Program-made: the position numbers and the translations under genes | In this document: positions 46,108 through 54,700 of the stretch, piece after piece | Layout of the letters: each line of letters starts with the position of its first letter | Numbering within the stretch: position 1 is the stretch's first letter | NCBI RefSeq assembly: GCF_004023665.1 | Contig: NZ_SAUF01000001.1 | Coordinates: 248,001-312,000 of the forward strand | DNA: 64,000 nt | Source of the DNA: Afifella aestuarii | GTDB taxonomy: Bacteria; Pseudomonadota; Alphaproteobacteria; Rhizobiales; Afifellaceae | Direction of reading: 5' to 3' | The notes under the pieces: generated by a model | The model's database searches: none | What the model saw: the letters and a program-made list of their open reading frames with translations, nothing else | Told to the model about the DNA's origin: nothing

Positions 46108-46976
46108 GCCGCGCTACCGGCCTCCTTGGCGTAGAGATCGAGGCCGGTGCCGAGAGGGTCCGGATCGAGCTTACGGCCTTGCAGAGCCCCGAGCCAGTCG
46201 AGGCCTTTGCGCAGTTTCACCACTTCGCCGAGAACGACGAGTGCCGGCGGCTCCATCTTGGCAGCCGCGCAATCCTCCGCCGCGCGGCCAAGCACGGTTT
46301 CCAGAACGCGCTGACGTGATGTCGTCGCTTCTGAGACGATCGCTACAGATTCGTCGGGACCGCGACCCGCCGCCATCAGCGCGTCGGCGATGCCGGCCAG
46401 ATGCTTGATCGCCATATACATGACGATCACCGGTGAGGCCTTGGCGAGGGCCTGCCAGTCGATCGAGGAGGGGGTGAGGCCCGTCTGATCATGGCCGGTG
46501 AGGAAGGTCACGACATGGTTGATGTCGCGGTGCGTGGAGGGAAAGCCCGCGTAGGCGAGGCCACCGACTCCGGCCGTCACGCCCGGCACGATGCGGAAGG
46601 GGATGTTGTGGGCAACGAGCGTCAGGGCTTCTTCGCCTCCGCGCCCGAAGATCAAGGGATCGCCGCCTTTCAGACGACACACGCGCTTGCCGGCACGGGC
46701 GAGCTCGACGAGATGCAGCGAGATATCGCGCTGCTTGGCCGAGGGCTTGCCGCCGCGTTTGCCGGCATATTCGATGACGGCGCCCTGGCGCGCATATTTC
46801 AGCACGGAGGAATCGACGAGCGCGTCGTAGATGACATGATCGGTCTGGGCGAGGGCGTTGGCAGCGTGCAACGTCATCAGACCGGGGTCGCCCGGACCGG
46901 CGCCAACGAGCCAGACATGGCCGGGTTCGAACTGGGGCAGGTCCGCAAAGAGGGGGGAGGGGGGCAGAGCGTCCAT
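46104..46976 (-). CDS. cobA: Uroporphyrinogen-III C-methyltransferase
   Basis: Makes precorrin-2 from uroporphyrinogen III by two SAM-dependent methylations. 290 residues from the ATG at 46976; a TTG at 47006 would add ten. Motifs HVWLVGAGPGDPGLMTLHA, CRLKGGDPLIFGRGGEE, VPGVTAGVGGLAYAGFP, VVTFLTGHD and MYMAIKHL. It precedes cobB with a four-base overlap and is divergent from cobK. Given its cob neighbours it is the cobalamin-dedicated copy, while cysG supplies siroheme. Confidence 0.93.
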   Translation of the reverse strand: MDALPPSPLFADLPQFEPGHVWLVGAGPGDPGLMTLHAANALAQTDHVIYDALVDSSVLKYARQGAVIEYAGKRGGKPSAKQRDISLHLVELARAGKRVCRLKGGDPLIFGRGGEEALTLVAHNIPFRIVPGVTAGVGGLAYAGFPSTHRDINHVVTFLTGHDQTGLTPSSIDWQALAKASPVIVMYMAIKHLAGIADALMAAGRGPDESVAIVSEATTSRQRVLETVLGRAAEDCAAAKMEPPALVVLGEVVKLRKGLDWLGALQGRKLDPDPLGTGLDLYAKEAGSAA

Positions 46977-47117
46977 GTCGCTCTTTTTGCAGGAGGAAAA
47001 CGGCAAGACAAGTGCCTTCGCGGGCTTGCCTGTGCTGCATTCAAGGCGTTTTGATCAAAGCACAATCTGGCGGCGCGTTTCGGTCTATCGGTACACGCGG
47101 GAATGAATGGAGAGCTC

Positions 47118-47885
47118 ATGGCCAAGGTGATGATCCTGGGCGGTACGGCGGAGGCCGGAGAACTGGCGGCGCGGCTTGCGGGAGACACCCGCCTCGACAC
47201 CGTCACCTCGCTTGCCGGGCTGACGCGTCTGCCTCAGGCGGTGGCCGGCAATGTCCGCCGCGGTGGCTTTGGCGGGCCTGATGGGCTCGCCCAGGCTCTG
47301 CGAGAGGGCGGTTATGACGCACTCGTCGATGCGACGCATCCTTTTGCCGCACGCATCGCGCAGCACGCCAAAGAGGCAGCCGAAATGGCGCAGGTGCCGC
47401 GCATCAAACTCGTGCGCCCTGGTTTCGAACGCCGGCCGGAAGACCATTTCATCGAGGTTGTCGATATGGCGGGGGCCGCGGCCTCGATTCCGCAGGGCGC
47501 GCGTGTCTTTCTCGCCGCGGGACGTCGCGAAATCCGGGCCTTTGCGGCGCGCCAGGATCTGTGGTGCCTGATGCGCATGATCGAACCGCCAGTGGCAGGA
47601 GAGGAGTTTCCGCGCGGCGAGGTCATTTTGGGTCGCCCGCCTAATGACCCGCAGGCGGAGATCGCGCTCTTCAAGGAACACGGGATCGAATGGATCGTGT
47701 CGAAAGATTCAGGAGGTCGTGCAAGCGCCAAGATCGAGGCGGCGCGCCTTTTGGGCCTGCCCGTCGTGCTGGTCCGCCGACCGAAACCGCCGGAGGGGCC
47801 AACAGCGGCTCAGCTTGAAGCGATCCTCGACTGGCTGGAGACGACGCTCTTTGCTGCGGCCGACGCGCCGGCGTCGCTCAGCTGA
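47118..47885 (+). CDS. cobK: Precorrin-6A reductase
   Basis: NADPH-dependent reduction of the macrocycle. 255 residues. MILGGTAEAGELAARLA at the N-terminus, ALVDATHPFAARIAQHA in the middle and the C-terminal domain ending LGLPVVLVRRPKPPEG, all typical of CobK/CbiJ. The start at 47118 has GGAGA upstream; a codon 15 bases earlier is less likely. Divergent from cobA; its end overlaps the convergent amidotransferase gene by 76 bases. Confidence 0.92.
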   Translation: MAKVMILGGTAEAGELAARLAGDTRLDTVTSLAGLTRLPQAVAGNVRRGGFGGPDGLAQALREGGYDALVDATHPFAARIAQHAKEAAEMAQVPRIKLVRPGFERRPEDHFIEVVDMAGAAASIPQGARVFLAAGRREIRAFAARQDLWCLMRMIEPPVAGEEFPRGEVILGRPPNDPQAEIALFKEHGIEWIVSKDSGGRASAKIEAARLLGLPVVLVRRPKPPEGPTAAQLEAILDWLETTLFAAADAPASLS

Positions 47886-48640
47886 GCCCTCGGTGCACGG
47901 CCGTCGCGCGCGATCCAGCTGTCTAAAAAGCCGTCGAGCCATTGGCGCACGGGCGGATCGTAGCGGAACCATTTGGCCATGTGGTCAGGCCTTGGCCGCG
48001 CCCCTGGCAGGTTCATGCGCTCCGCGCCTCGCACCGTCCAGCGGCAGGCCATCGCATATGTGAGCTCGGAGTGGAATTGCACGCCGAAAGCGGCCGGACC
48101 GATTGAGAACGCCTGGTTTTGAAAGAGCTCTCCACGAGCGAGCAGCGTCGCGCCTGTCGGCAGGTCGAAGCCTTCCCGGTGCCATTGATAGACATGGCTC
48201 GGCCAGTCCATCATCGCGGCCCCTTCAGGCGTCGCGTCGAGCCGGTAGAAGCCGATCTCCGCGCAACCTTCGCAATGGCTTTTGACCTCGCCGCCCAATG
48301 TCTTCACCAGCATCTGGGCGCCAAGGCAGATGCCGAGGAAGGGGGCTTCTTCCTTGAGAGGGACATTGATCCAGTCGATCTCGCGCTTGACGAAATCGTC
48401 GGTGTCGTTGGCGCTCATCGGACCGCCGAAGATGACAGCGCCGCTGTGATCGGCCATCGTCTCAGGCAGCGGATCGCCGAAGCGCGGCCGACGGATATCG
48501 AGGGGGTAGCCCTTCGCCTGCAGCATCTGGCCGAGCTTTCCGGGGCTCGATGTTTCCTGGTGCAGGATGACAAGCACAGGCCGTCTGGCGGCGTCTTCCG
48601 AGAGCTGACGCCTCAGATAATGGATTTTTGCATCACTCAT
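47810..48640 (-). CDS. Glutamine amidotransferase class I domain protein
   Basis: A 276-residue free-standing GATase1 protein of the GMP-synthase-glutaminase-like type. Catalytic triad: Cys105 (FLGICLGAQML), His190 and Glu192 (GVQFHSELTY). It opens with a 20-residue lead before PVLVILHQETSSPGKLGQ. Acceptor unknown; such proteins are often annotated as amidotransferases in amino-acid or glutathione metabolism. The last 25 residues (low-complexity Ser/Ala tail) are encoded opposite the cobK 3' end. Nothing ties it functionally to cobalamin. Confidence 0.85.
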   Translation of the reverse strand: MSDAKIHYLRRQLSEDAARRPVLVILHQETSSPGKLGQMLQAKGYPLDIRRPRFGDPLPETMADHSGAVIFGGPMSANDTDDFVKREIDWINVPLKEEAPFLGICLGAQMLVKTLGGEVKSHCEGCAEIGFYRLDATPEGAAMMDWPSHVYQWHREGFDLPTGATLLARGELFQNQAFSIGPAAFGVQFHSELTYAMACRWTVRGAERMNLPGARPRPDHMAKWFRYDPPVRQWLDGFLDSWIARDGRAPRAQLSDAGASAAAKSVVSSQSRIASS

Positions 48641-48644
48641 CGTG

Positions 48645-49112
48645 TCATTCGCGCTCGCTCTGGGCGTGACGCTCGGCCACGGCGTGCTTCAGACCGATGC
48701 GCGCATTGCGATCGACGCCCAGAAGCTCGGCGACGCGCCAGACGAGATTGTCTTCGAATTCATGCACTTCGCCGTCAACATAGATGACTTCCCAGAGCCT
48801 TTCCACCGCGCGGATGCGCTCTTCGATGGTCATCTGCCGTTTCAACACGCTGGTGAAGCGGTAAAGGTCGATCGCTTCGGCGTCGACGCGCTCGGCCTCG
48901 GCGATCAGACGCTCCAGATCGTCCCCGCTCAAACCGTAATCCGCCTTAAGAATTTCGCGCATACGTGCGCGCTCATCTTCGCCGGCAGCGCCATCGACGG
49001 CGACGCAATGGACGAGCAATGCGGCAAAGGCCAGTCGCTGATCGTCGTCGGTGAACGGGCGTTGTTGTTCTTCGCCCTTGAAAGTCAGGAAGTTGCGCAG
49101 TGCATCGAGCAT
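48645..49112 (-). CDS. TerB/DjlA-like family protein
   Basis: A 155-residue all-alpha protein. The pattern LAFAALLVHCVAVDGAAGEDERARMREIL and ERIRAVERLWEVIYVDGEVHEFEDNLVWRVAELLGV is the duplicated acidic-helix motif of the TerB domain, with Asp/Glu residues that could bind metal. Only 4 bases separate its end from the amidotransferase start, so they may be co-transcribed. No other ter genes are present; the name does not imply tellurite resistance. Confidence 0.85.
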   Translation of the reverse strand: MLDALRNFLTFKGEEQQRPFTDDDQRLAFAALLVHCVAVDGAAGEDERARMREILKADYGLSGDDLERLIAEAERVDAEAIDLYRFTSVLKRQMTIEERIRAVERLWEVIYVDGEVHEFEDNLVWRVAELLGVDRNARIGLKHAVAERHAQSERE

Positions 49113-49206
49113 TGTTGGATCCCTTTGGCACTGAAGCTAGTGCAAGAGGCGTGCCGTTGCCAGTGACGGCTTGGTAAGGCGCGCCAACCTTCGGGTGTGC
49201 CCCGCT

Positions 49207-52200
49207 CTAAATCTCGATCAGATCGAGGTCTTGGCCCAGAGCCTGCTCGGCTGTTGCCACCACGCTTCTGTGATGTGTGAAGAGGATCGGCTGGAAGTGT
49301 GTGCTCGAAGCTGCAAGCGTTTTGATGCCGGCTGCCGTGCGCTCATCGTCGAAGGTCTGGAAGAGATCGTCGCCGATGAAGGGCGCCGGTTCGTTGTGGC
49401 GGCAGTAATCCTCCAGAAAGGCGAGGCGAAGCGCGAGATAGAGCTGGTCGCGCGTCCCGTCGCTCAGACCCGAAATGGCGATCTGCTCGCCGCTCTTCCG
49501 CACCGCTTTGAGTTCCGGCTCGTCTGCCTCGTTGAGCTCCTGCGCAAGTGTTGCAAATGCGCCGTCAGTCAGCATGGAGAAGAGGGTGCCGGCGCGCTCC
49601 ATCATCGGATCGCTCTCTTTTGCCCGGTGGTGCTCCATCGCGGCCGTGAGAAGCGCCGCTGATAGTTTCAAGACCGCCCATTGGCGTGCGGCCTCGACGA
49701 TTTCGACCTCCGCGGCCTGTTTTGCGAAGGCAGCCGCCTCCGAGCCGGGCGCGCGTTCCAGGCGTTCGCGCTCGCCACGCTTTTCTGCGAGACGGGCATA
49801 GAGCTCAGCCATCTCCTGGTCGAGTTGCTCTTCGTCCCGCCTCAGCGTTTCCATGTCGATCTCGGCGCGACTGCGATCGAAGGCGGCGAGTTCGGTGCGC
49901 ACGGCGTCTTCGCCTGCGCCGTCCGATATCTCTGCAAGGCGCTCCCGGCAGCGGGCAAGATCTGCTGCCAGCCGATCGCGTTCCCGCAGCCGCGCGATCA
50001 GCTCGCTCGGATTGGCCTCCGGGGTGGCGGTGAGCGCTTCTCCGAGCGCCTTGCGGGCGCGCTCGCAACTCTCTTCACTCGCGATACGGGCCGCCTTTGC
50101 GTCGGCGAGCGCCGTCTGGGCCGCGCGCCGTTGCGCCGCGTCGGTGCGGGCTTCCTGGACCCGTTCCTCGAGAAGCTTGATGGCATGGCCGGCTGGAAGT
50201 CCTGCGAGCTCTGTCTTAACCTCCGCGACGGCTGCTCCCACCTTCGTCTCGAAATCGGCAATGTCGCGGCGCATCCCGGCAACCCGACGCTCGCGGGCAT
50301 CGCGCTCGCGTCGCAAATCGGGCAGGCGCTCCCACAGACGGATATTGGCGGCGGCCTCTGCGATCGTTGTCTTCGGCGACAGACCGACCGCGTTGGCCGC
50401 TGCGCGAAAGCGTTCCTGCCAGAGGCGCTCTTGCTCGTTCAGCTTTGCTGCCTCCTCCTCAAGGCGCTTGATACGCAACTCGGCGTCCTCACGGCGTCCG
50501 GCGAGCGCGCGGCTCTCGGCCCAGGTGGTGGCGAGCGCCCGCAGCCGCTCCTCGATGGCGCGCAGCAAGGCCGGCTGCGGCAGGGCTTTTGCCTCTTCAA
50601 GGCCGATACCCTCGGCGATCGCGGCAAGCGCTGGCGCAAGCTCGTCGGCCAGGCGCTGAAGAGCGGAAAGTTCGCTCTCTCGCTCAAGCAGGACGCGCCG
50701 CTCGTCGAGGAGACGGGAAATCTCACCGCGCCATGCCATCATGTCGTCGGCGCCGACAGGCGTTACGCCGCAATAAGCGAAGAGCTCGCGATAGGCCCGT
50801 TCGGCCTCCTGGAGGGTTTCTCGCGCCTTTGTCTTCTGCCGTTCAAGCGCTTCTGCCTCGCGGAGCTGCGTCTCTCGTTCCGCCTCGTCGATCGCCAACC
50901 GGGCGAGTGTTTCGGCACCCGCCAAAGCATGATCAGCCAGCCGGTCGGCTTCTTTCGTCAAAACTTCGAAGGTGGCGACCGCGTGTGGGGCGGCCTCTTC
51001 GGAAAGGGGAGCCGTCTCCCCGAGGAGGGGGCCACGAAGTGCGGCAAAAGCCTGGTCGCGCAATTCGCGTGCCTCATCGATCTCCGCGGTGCTGGGCGGT
51101 GCGCTCTTGCCTGCCTCCGCGCTTTCGACGCGGAGTGCTTCTTGCTCCTGATGGTTGCGCATGAGGGCGGCTTCGACCTGACGCAACTCTTCTGAAGCCG
51201 CCTTCAGCCGGTTGCGATGATGGGCAAGTGTTTCGACGGACGGAAGTGCGACCGCAGCGATGCGACCGAGATCGTCGACCGTCGGGACGAGAGCTGCGGC
51301 GCTTTCGGCGAGTTTTTGCCGCTGCACGAGGCAGCCGCGCTCGAGCTCGTCGCGCTTCTCCAGCTTTTTCAGATCCGGGCGCAGCGCCAGGAGCTGGTCT
51401 TCCCAGCGCCTTGGATCGATCAATGGCGTTACCGGCGCTTCACGGGCAAGTTCCGTGAGAGCATCGCGCTCTTCCGCAAGGCGCTTTTCGGCCGTTTCCC
51501 GAGCGGCTTTGAGGCTCTGTCCCTCGCTGACGGCAGCTTCGAGCGCAGCGAGAGCGGCATCCGTCGGCTGCAGGCGTTCAAGATCGGTGGCGGCGATCCC
51601 GAGGCGGCCGCCAAGCTCTGTCATCTGCGCCGTGTAATCGTCGCGCTCGGCGATGACGCGGGGAAGGTCGCGCTGGCTCTTGGCATAGTCGCCCGAATTT
51701 CCGTAAAGCGCGCTGATCGCCTCAGCCTTGTCGATGAGCGCATGATCGACAGCGATGGCGGTGAGCTTTGCTTCCGCCGCCTTCACGCGGTCCTGGGCCG
51801 CGCTCAGAGCCTCTTCGACGCGGGCGGCCCCGTTCAGCCGGGCTTCCAGACCTTCGGCGGTGCCGGACGGGTAGGGTGCAAGATCTGAGAAGTCGGCGAG
51901 CCGTGCCGTCTCGCGATCGATCTCAGCGACCGTCGGTTCGATCTGGCGCAGCCGCTGCAGCGTATGCAGTTTCTGACGTATTTTCGCGCGCGCAGAGGCC
52001 AGAGCCTCGTGTTCTTCCTGAAGCTCGTCGATTGCGCGGTTGAGGTCGCGCCAGTCGCCGGCGCGGAGCTGACTTGCACGCTCCTCCTTGCGGGCCTCCT
52101 CATGGCGGTCGCGGATCTGGTAGAAGAGGCGGTCTTTGGAGGCGCGTGGCGCGAAGATGCGGGTGGCGTCTGCCTCCAGCTTGGCTTTGGTGGCGCGTAG

Positions 52201-52677
52201 ATGCAAAAGCCCCGACGCGGCAGCAAACAAAAGACTGCCGAGTTCACCTTCGGCGGCGAGCATGGCATCGGCTCCGGCACGCAGGCGCGTTGAATCAAGA
52301 CCGAATGCCCGCTCGAATACATCGCGCGACAGACCGCCGGTGAAGGGCAGAAGCGCGTCGTCACGCAATGGCGTTTCGCTGTCGTCGTCGGAGAGCAGCG
52401 TGAGCTTGCGTCCGCGCTTTCGTCGAAATGTGAGGCTTGTTCCGTCCCCCGCCCGGAGGCTCGCGGCCACACGGAGTGCTTTCGTCCCGTGCAGGAATTC
52501 AAAGCCGTTGGTTCGTTCTGGAAAGCCGAAAAGAAGGTCGGAGATGGCGGCAAGCGCGGAGGATTTGCCGGCTTCGTTGCGCCCATAGACGAGATGCAGC
52601 TTCGCCCCGTCGCGGAAGCTGATCTCCCGCTCGGAAAATGCGCCGTAGCGTAGCAGCGTGAGGCGCTCAAAGCGCAT
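49207..52677 (-). CDS. SMC/Rad50-like ATPase, YhaN family
   Basis: A 1156-residue DNA-repair type ATPase. It begins MRFERLTLLRYGAFSEREISF, with Walker A GRNEAGKSS at 32-40. Roughly 200-1000 are long coiled-coil stretches rich in Glu, Arg and Ala. The C-terminal ABC half has ISGLSDGTRDQLYLALRLA (signature motif) and Walker B PAPFIGDDLFQTFDD, then a His loop (FTHHRSV). The start at 52677 overlaps the YhaO-like gene by 11 bases, so the two form a nuclease-ATPase complex like SbcCD/Mre11-Rad50. It may process DNA ends or hairpins; a defence role is possible. Confidence 0.88.
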   Translation of the reverse strand: MRFERLTLLRYGAFSEREISFRDGAKLHLVYGRNEAGKSSALAAISDLLFGFPERTNGFEFLHGTKALRVAASLRAGDGTSLTFRRKRGRKLTLLSDDDSETPLRDDALLPFTGGLSRDVFERAFGLDSTRLRAGADAMLAAEGELGSLLFAAASGLLHLRATKAKLEADATRIFAPRASKDRLFYQIRDRHEEARKEERASQLRAGDWRDLNRAIDELQEEHEALASARAKIRQKLHTLQRLRQIEPTVAEIDRETARLADFSDLAPYPSGTAEGLEARLNGAARVEEALSAAQDRVKAAEAKLTAIAVDHALIDKAEAISALYGNSGDYAKSQRDLPRVIAERDDYTAQMTELGGRLGIAATDLERLQPTDAALAALEAAVSEGQSLKAARETAEKRLAEERDALTELAREAPVTPLIDPRRWEDQLLALRPDLKKLEKRDELERGCLVQRQKLAESAAALVPTVDDLGRIAAVALPSVETLAHHRNRLKAASEELRQVEAALMRNHQEQEALRVESAEAGKSAPPSTAEIDEARELRDQAFAALRGPLLGETAPLSEEAAPHAVATFEVLTKEADRLADHALAGAETLARLAIDEAERETQLREAEALERQKTKARETLQEAERAYRELFAYCGVTPVGADDMMAWRGEISRLLDERRVLLERESELSALQRLADELAPALAAIAEGIGLEEAKALPQPALLRAIEERLRALATTWAESRALAGRREDAELRIKRLEEEAAKLNEQERLWQERFRAAANAVGLSPKTTIAEAAANIRLWERLPDLRRERDARERRVAGMRRDIADFETKVGAAVAEVKTELAGLPAGHAIKLLEERVQEARTDAAQRRAAQTALADAKAARIASEESCERARKALGEALTATPEANPSELIARLRERDRLAADLARCRERLAEISDGAGEDAVRTELAAFDRSRAEIDMETLRRDEEQLDQEMAELYARLAEKRGERERLERAPGSEAAAFAKQAAEVEIVEAARQWAVLKLSAALLTAAMEHHRAKESDPMMERAGTLFSMLTDGAFATLAQELNEADEPELKAVRKSGEQIAISGLSDGTRDQLYLALRLAFLEDYCRHNEPAPFIGDDLFQTFDDERTAAGIKTLAASSTHFQPILFTHHRSVVATAEQALGQDLDLIEI

Positions 52678-53926
52678 CGGTATCCTCCTCGGCTGCGAGA
52701 CGGACGCGCAGAAAATCTGCGGCTTCGGCGAGAAGAGCGGTGGTATCTGCACCGAGCGGTGTCTTCTCCGCGCCCAGCCCGCCCGGCAGCTTGGCGGTGA
52801 TTTCGGCGATGATCGCCTCGGCCTGCTCGGCGATCTCAGGATCGTGCACGAGCGTTTGAAGCAACGGTTCGATATCGAGTTTCTGATCAGGGCTGACCGC
52901 TTGTGCCGGCGTTGCCGGCTCGCTCACGCGCAGATCGAGCTTTTCCAGCCAGATGTCGGGATGGCAGCGATGGCAGGCGGCCTGCACGTCATCGACGAAA
53001 TTGGCGCGATCGGCGACCAGCCTCCGCCGCAGCGGCGAGGGGCCGGTGAGGCGGAGACGCAGGGCCAGGAGCCGGTCTTTTGCGGCCTCGGCATGGGTGG
53101 CGATGCGTTCTTCCACCGCTGTCAGAAGCTGCGGCATGGTCTCGATGCCAGCAAGATCGAGCGTCGCCTCGGCAAAACGGGCCTCATCGACCAGAAGTCG
53201 CTCTTTGTTTGTCACATGCCCGTCCTCGACGGTGACGAGGACGGCGCCTTTCTCGCCGGTCTCGCGGATGGAGCGGGCCTGAAGATTGCCGGGAAAGACG
53301 ATCGGCGGATCCTCGGCCACGATCTCGAAATCGTGGACATGGCCGAGTGCCCAGTAATCATAGCCGCGCGCGGCGAGCTCCTCGGCCGAACAGGGGGCAT
53401 AGCTCGCATGTGGCGGGCGTCCCGTCAGCGCCGTGTGCAGGACGCCAACGTTGAAATAACCGGGGACGGGCGGTGGATAGGCGAGCGCGAGATTGTTGCG
53501 CTCCGCACGTTCCCGGAACCCCTGGCCGTGCAGGGCCACTTTGAGGTCGTCAATGCGGAAGCTCTCCGGCTTCGCGGTGTCGAAGGCATGCACCGAGCCT
53601 GGAAGCGCGATGCTCTTTGTTACGACACTGTCCGCATCGTGATTGCCTTTGAGGAGGAAGACCGGGATGCCGGCGCGGTCGAGACGCGCGACCTCGCGGT
53701 TGAAGAAGAGGCCGACATTGTTGTCCGGCCATTCGCCGTCATAGATATCGCCGGCAATGACGAGGAACGCGACTTTGCGTTCGATCGCCTGGGCGACAAG
53801 GTTTTGGAATGCGCGTCGGATCGCTTCTGCAAAGCGCGCGGCGATGTCCGGATCCTTGACGCTCAGACCCTGCAGCGGGCTACCCAGATGCAGATCGGCG
53901 GCGTGCAGGAAGGTGAACGATGCCAA
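52667..53926 (-). CDS. Mre11/SbcD-like nuclease, YhaO family
   Basis: A 419-residue calcineurin-type phosphoesterase. Metal-site motifs: Asp11-x-His13 (HAADLHLG), Asp60 (AGDIYDG), Asn95-His96 (KGNHDAD), and the GHVH motif (WALGHVHDFEI). The N-terminal 270 residues are the nuclease; the rest binds the partner ATPase. It is upstream of and overlaps the YhaN-like gene. A 195-base divergent gap separates it from the DUF3320 gene. Confidence 0.9.
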   Translation of the reverse strand: MASFTFLHAADLHLGSPLQGLSVKDPDIAARFAEAIRRAFQNLVAQAIERKVAFLVIAGDIYDGEWPDNNVGLFFNREVARLDRAGIPVFLLKGNHDADSVVTKSIALPGSVHAFDTAKPESFRIDDLKVALHGQGFRERAERNNLALAYPPPVPGYFNVGVLHTALTGRPPHASYAPCSAEELAARGYDYWALGHVHDFEIVAEDPPIVFPGNLQARSIRETGEKGAVLVTVEDGHVTNKERLLVDEARFAEATLDLAGIETMPQLLTAVEERIATHAEAAKDRLLALRLRLTGPSPLRRRLVADRANFVDDVQAACHRCHPDIWLEKLDLRVSEPATPAQAVSPDQKLDIEPLLQTLVHDPEIAEQAEAIIAEITAKLPGGLGAEKTPLGADTTALLAEAADFLRVRLAAEEDTDAL

Positions 53927-54121
53927 GGAATCCTCGTCGCGGGCAAAGAGCGGATAGGTTCAGCTATGGGATGCGTGGGCGATGATCGCAAGCCGGCCTT
54001 TTGCCGGGACGGGTCGTCGCGCGACACCGTCGGTCGCGCTCCTGCCTCTTGAGGACCTTATCCCCTCTATGCACATTGCCCCCAGGCGGGGCGCAGATCG
54101 ATCACAACGGAGAGGTTCCCC

Positions 54122-54682
54122 ATGGCTCAGACACAACCGGATCCAGACGCGGTCGACAAGCAACCCTCGGAATCCGCGCAGAACGGTGACGGCCGCTTCC
54201 GTATCGCCGACCTTTCGCGCTTTCATGCGGATCCGGACAAGTTCTTCGACTTTTCCTACCGGCAGACGCTGCACGATATGGTTCAGGCGGTGATCGAGGC
54301 CGAAGCGCCGGTGCGGGAAGATATCCTGGCGCAGCGCATCGCCCGCGCTCATGGCTGGCAGCGGACTGGCCGGCGCATTCGCGACCAGATCGCCAAACAT
54401 CTGCGCGAGGTCGATCGTACGGAAGAATCGTCCGGCGACTTCCTGTGGAAGAAGGGAACGGTTGCGAGCCGCGTCGCCTACCGGCCGCCGGCAGGGCCTG
54501 CGCATCGCCGCGCCGTCGGCGAGATCGCCATCGCAGAATTGAGCGACGTGGTGGAGGCCAATCTGGCGCTGCTCGACGAGGATGATCCGCCGCTCGTGCT
54601 CGCCCGTCTTATCGATGTGGAGCGTCTGTCGGCGAGCGCCCGCGCGCGGCTCGAAGAGGCGATCGAACGCACCAGGCCGTAG
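54122..54682 (+). CDS. Free-standing DUF3320-like domain protein
   Basis: A 186-residue protein. The central part HDMVQAVIEAEAPVREDILAQRIARAHGWQRTGRRIRDQI (about 57-100) resembles DUF3320, a winged-helix-like module usually found at the C-terminus of very large DUF4011/superfamily 1 helicase proteins. Here it stands alone, with a 45-residue polar N-terminus and a charged C-terminus. An AGAGG ribosome site lies about 8 bases upstream. Divergent from the YhaO-YhaN pair. The role is unknown; possibly it belongs to the same DNA-processing neighbourhood. Confidence 0.65.
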   Translation: MAQTQPDPDAVDKQPSESAQNGDGRFRIADLSRFHADPDKFFDFSYRQTLHDMVQAVIEAEAPVREDILAQRIARAHGWQRTGRRIRDQIAKHLREVDRTEESSGDFLWKKGTVASRVAYRPPAGPAHRRAVGEIAIAELSDVVEANLALLDEDDPPLVLARLIDVERLSASARARLEEAIERTRP

Positions 54683-54700
54683 CTTGGGAGTGTCGGTCTC

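Noticed and set aside
49681-51195. 504-codon plus-strand frame opposite the YhaN-like gene
   Set aside because: Shadow of the coiled-coil coding region; no domain seen.
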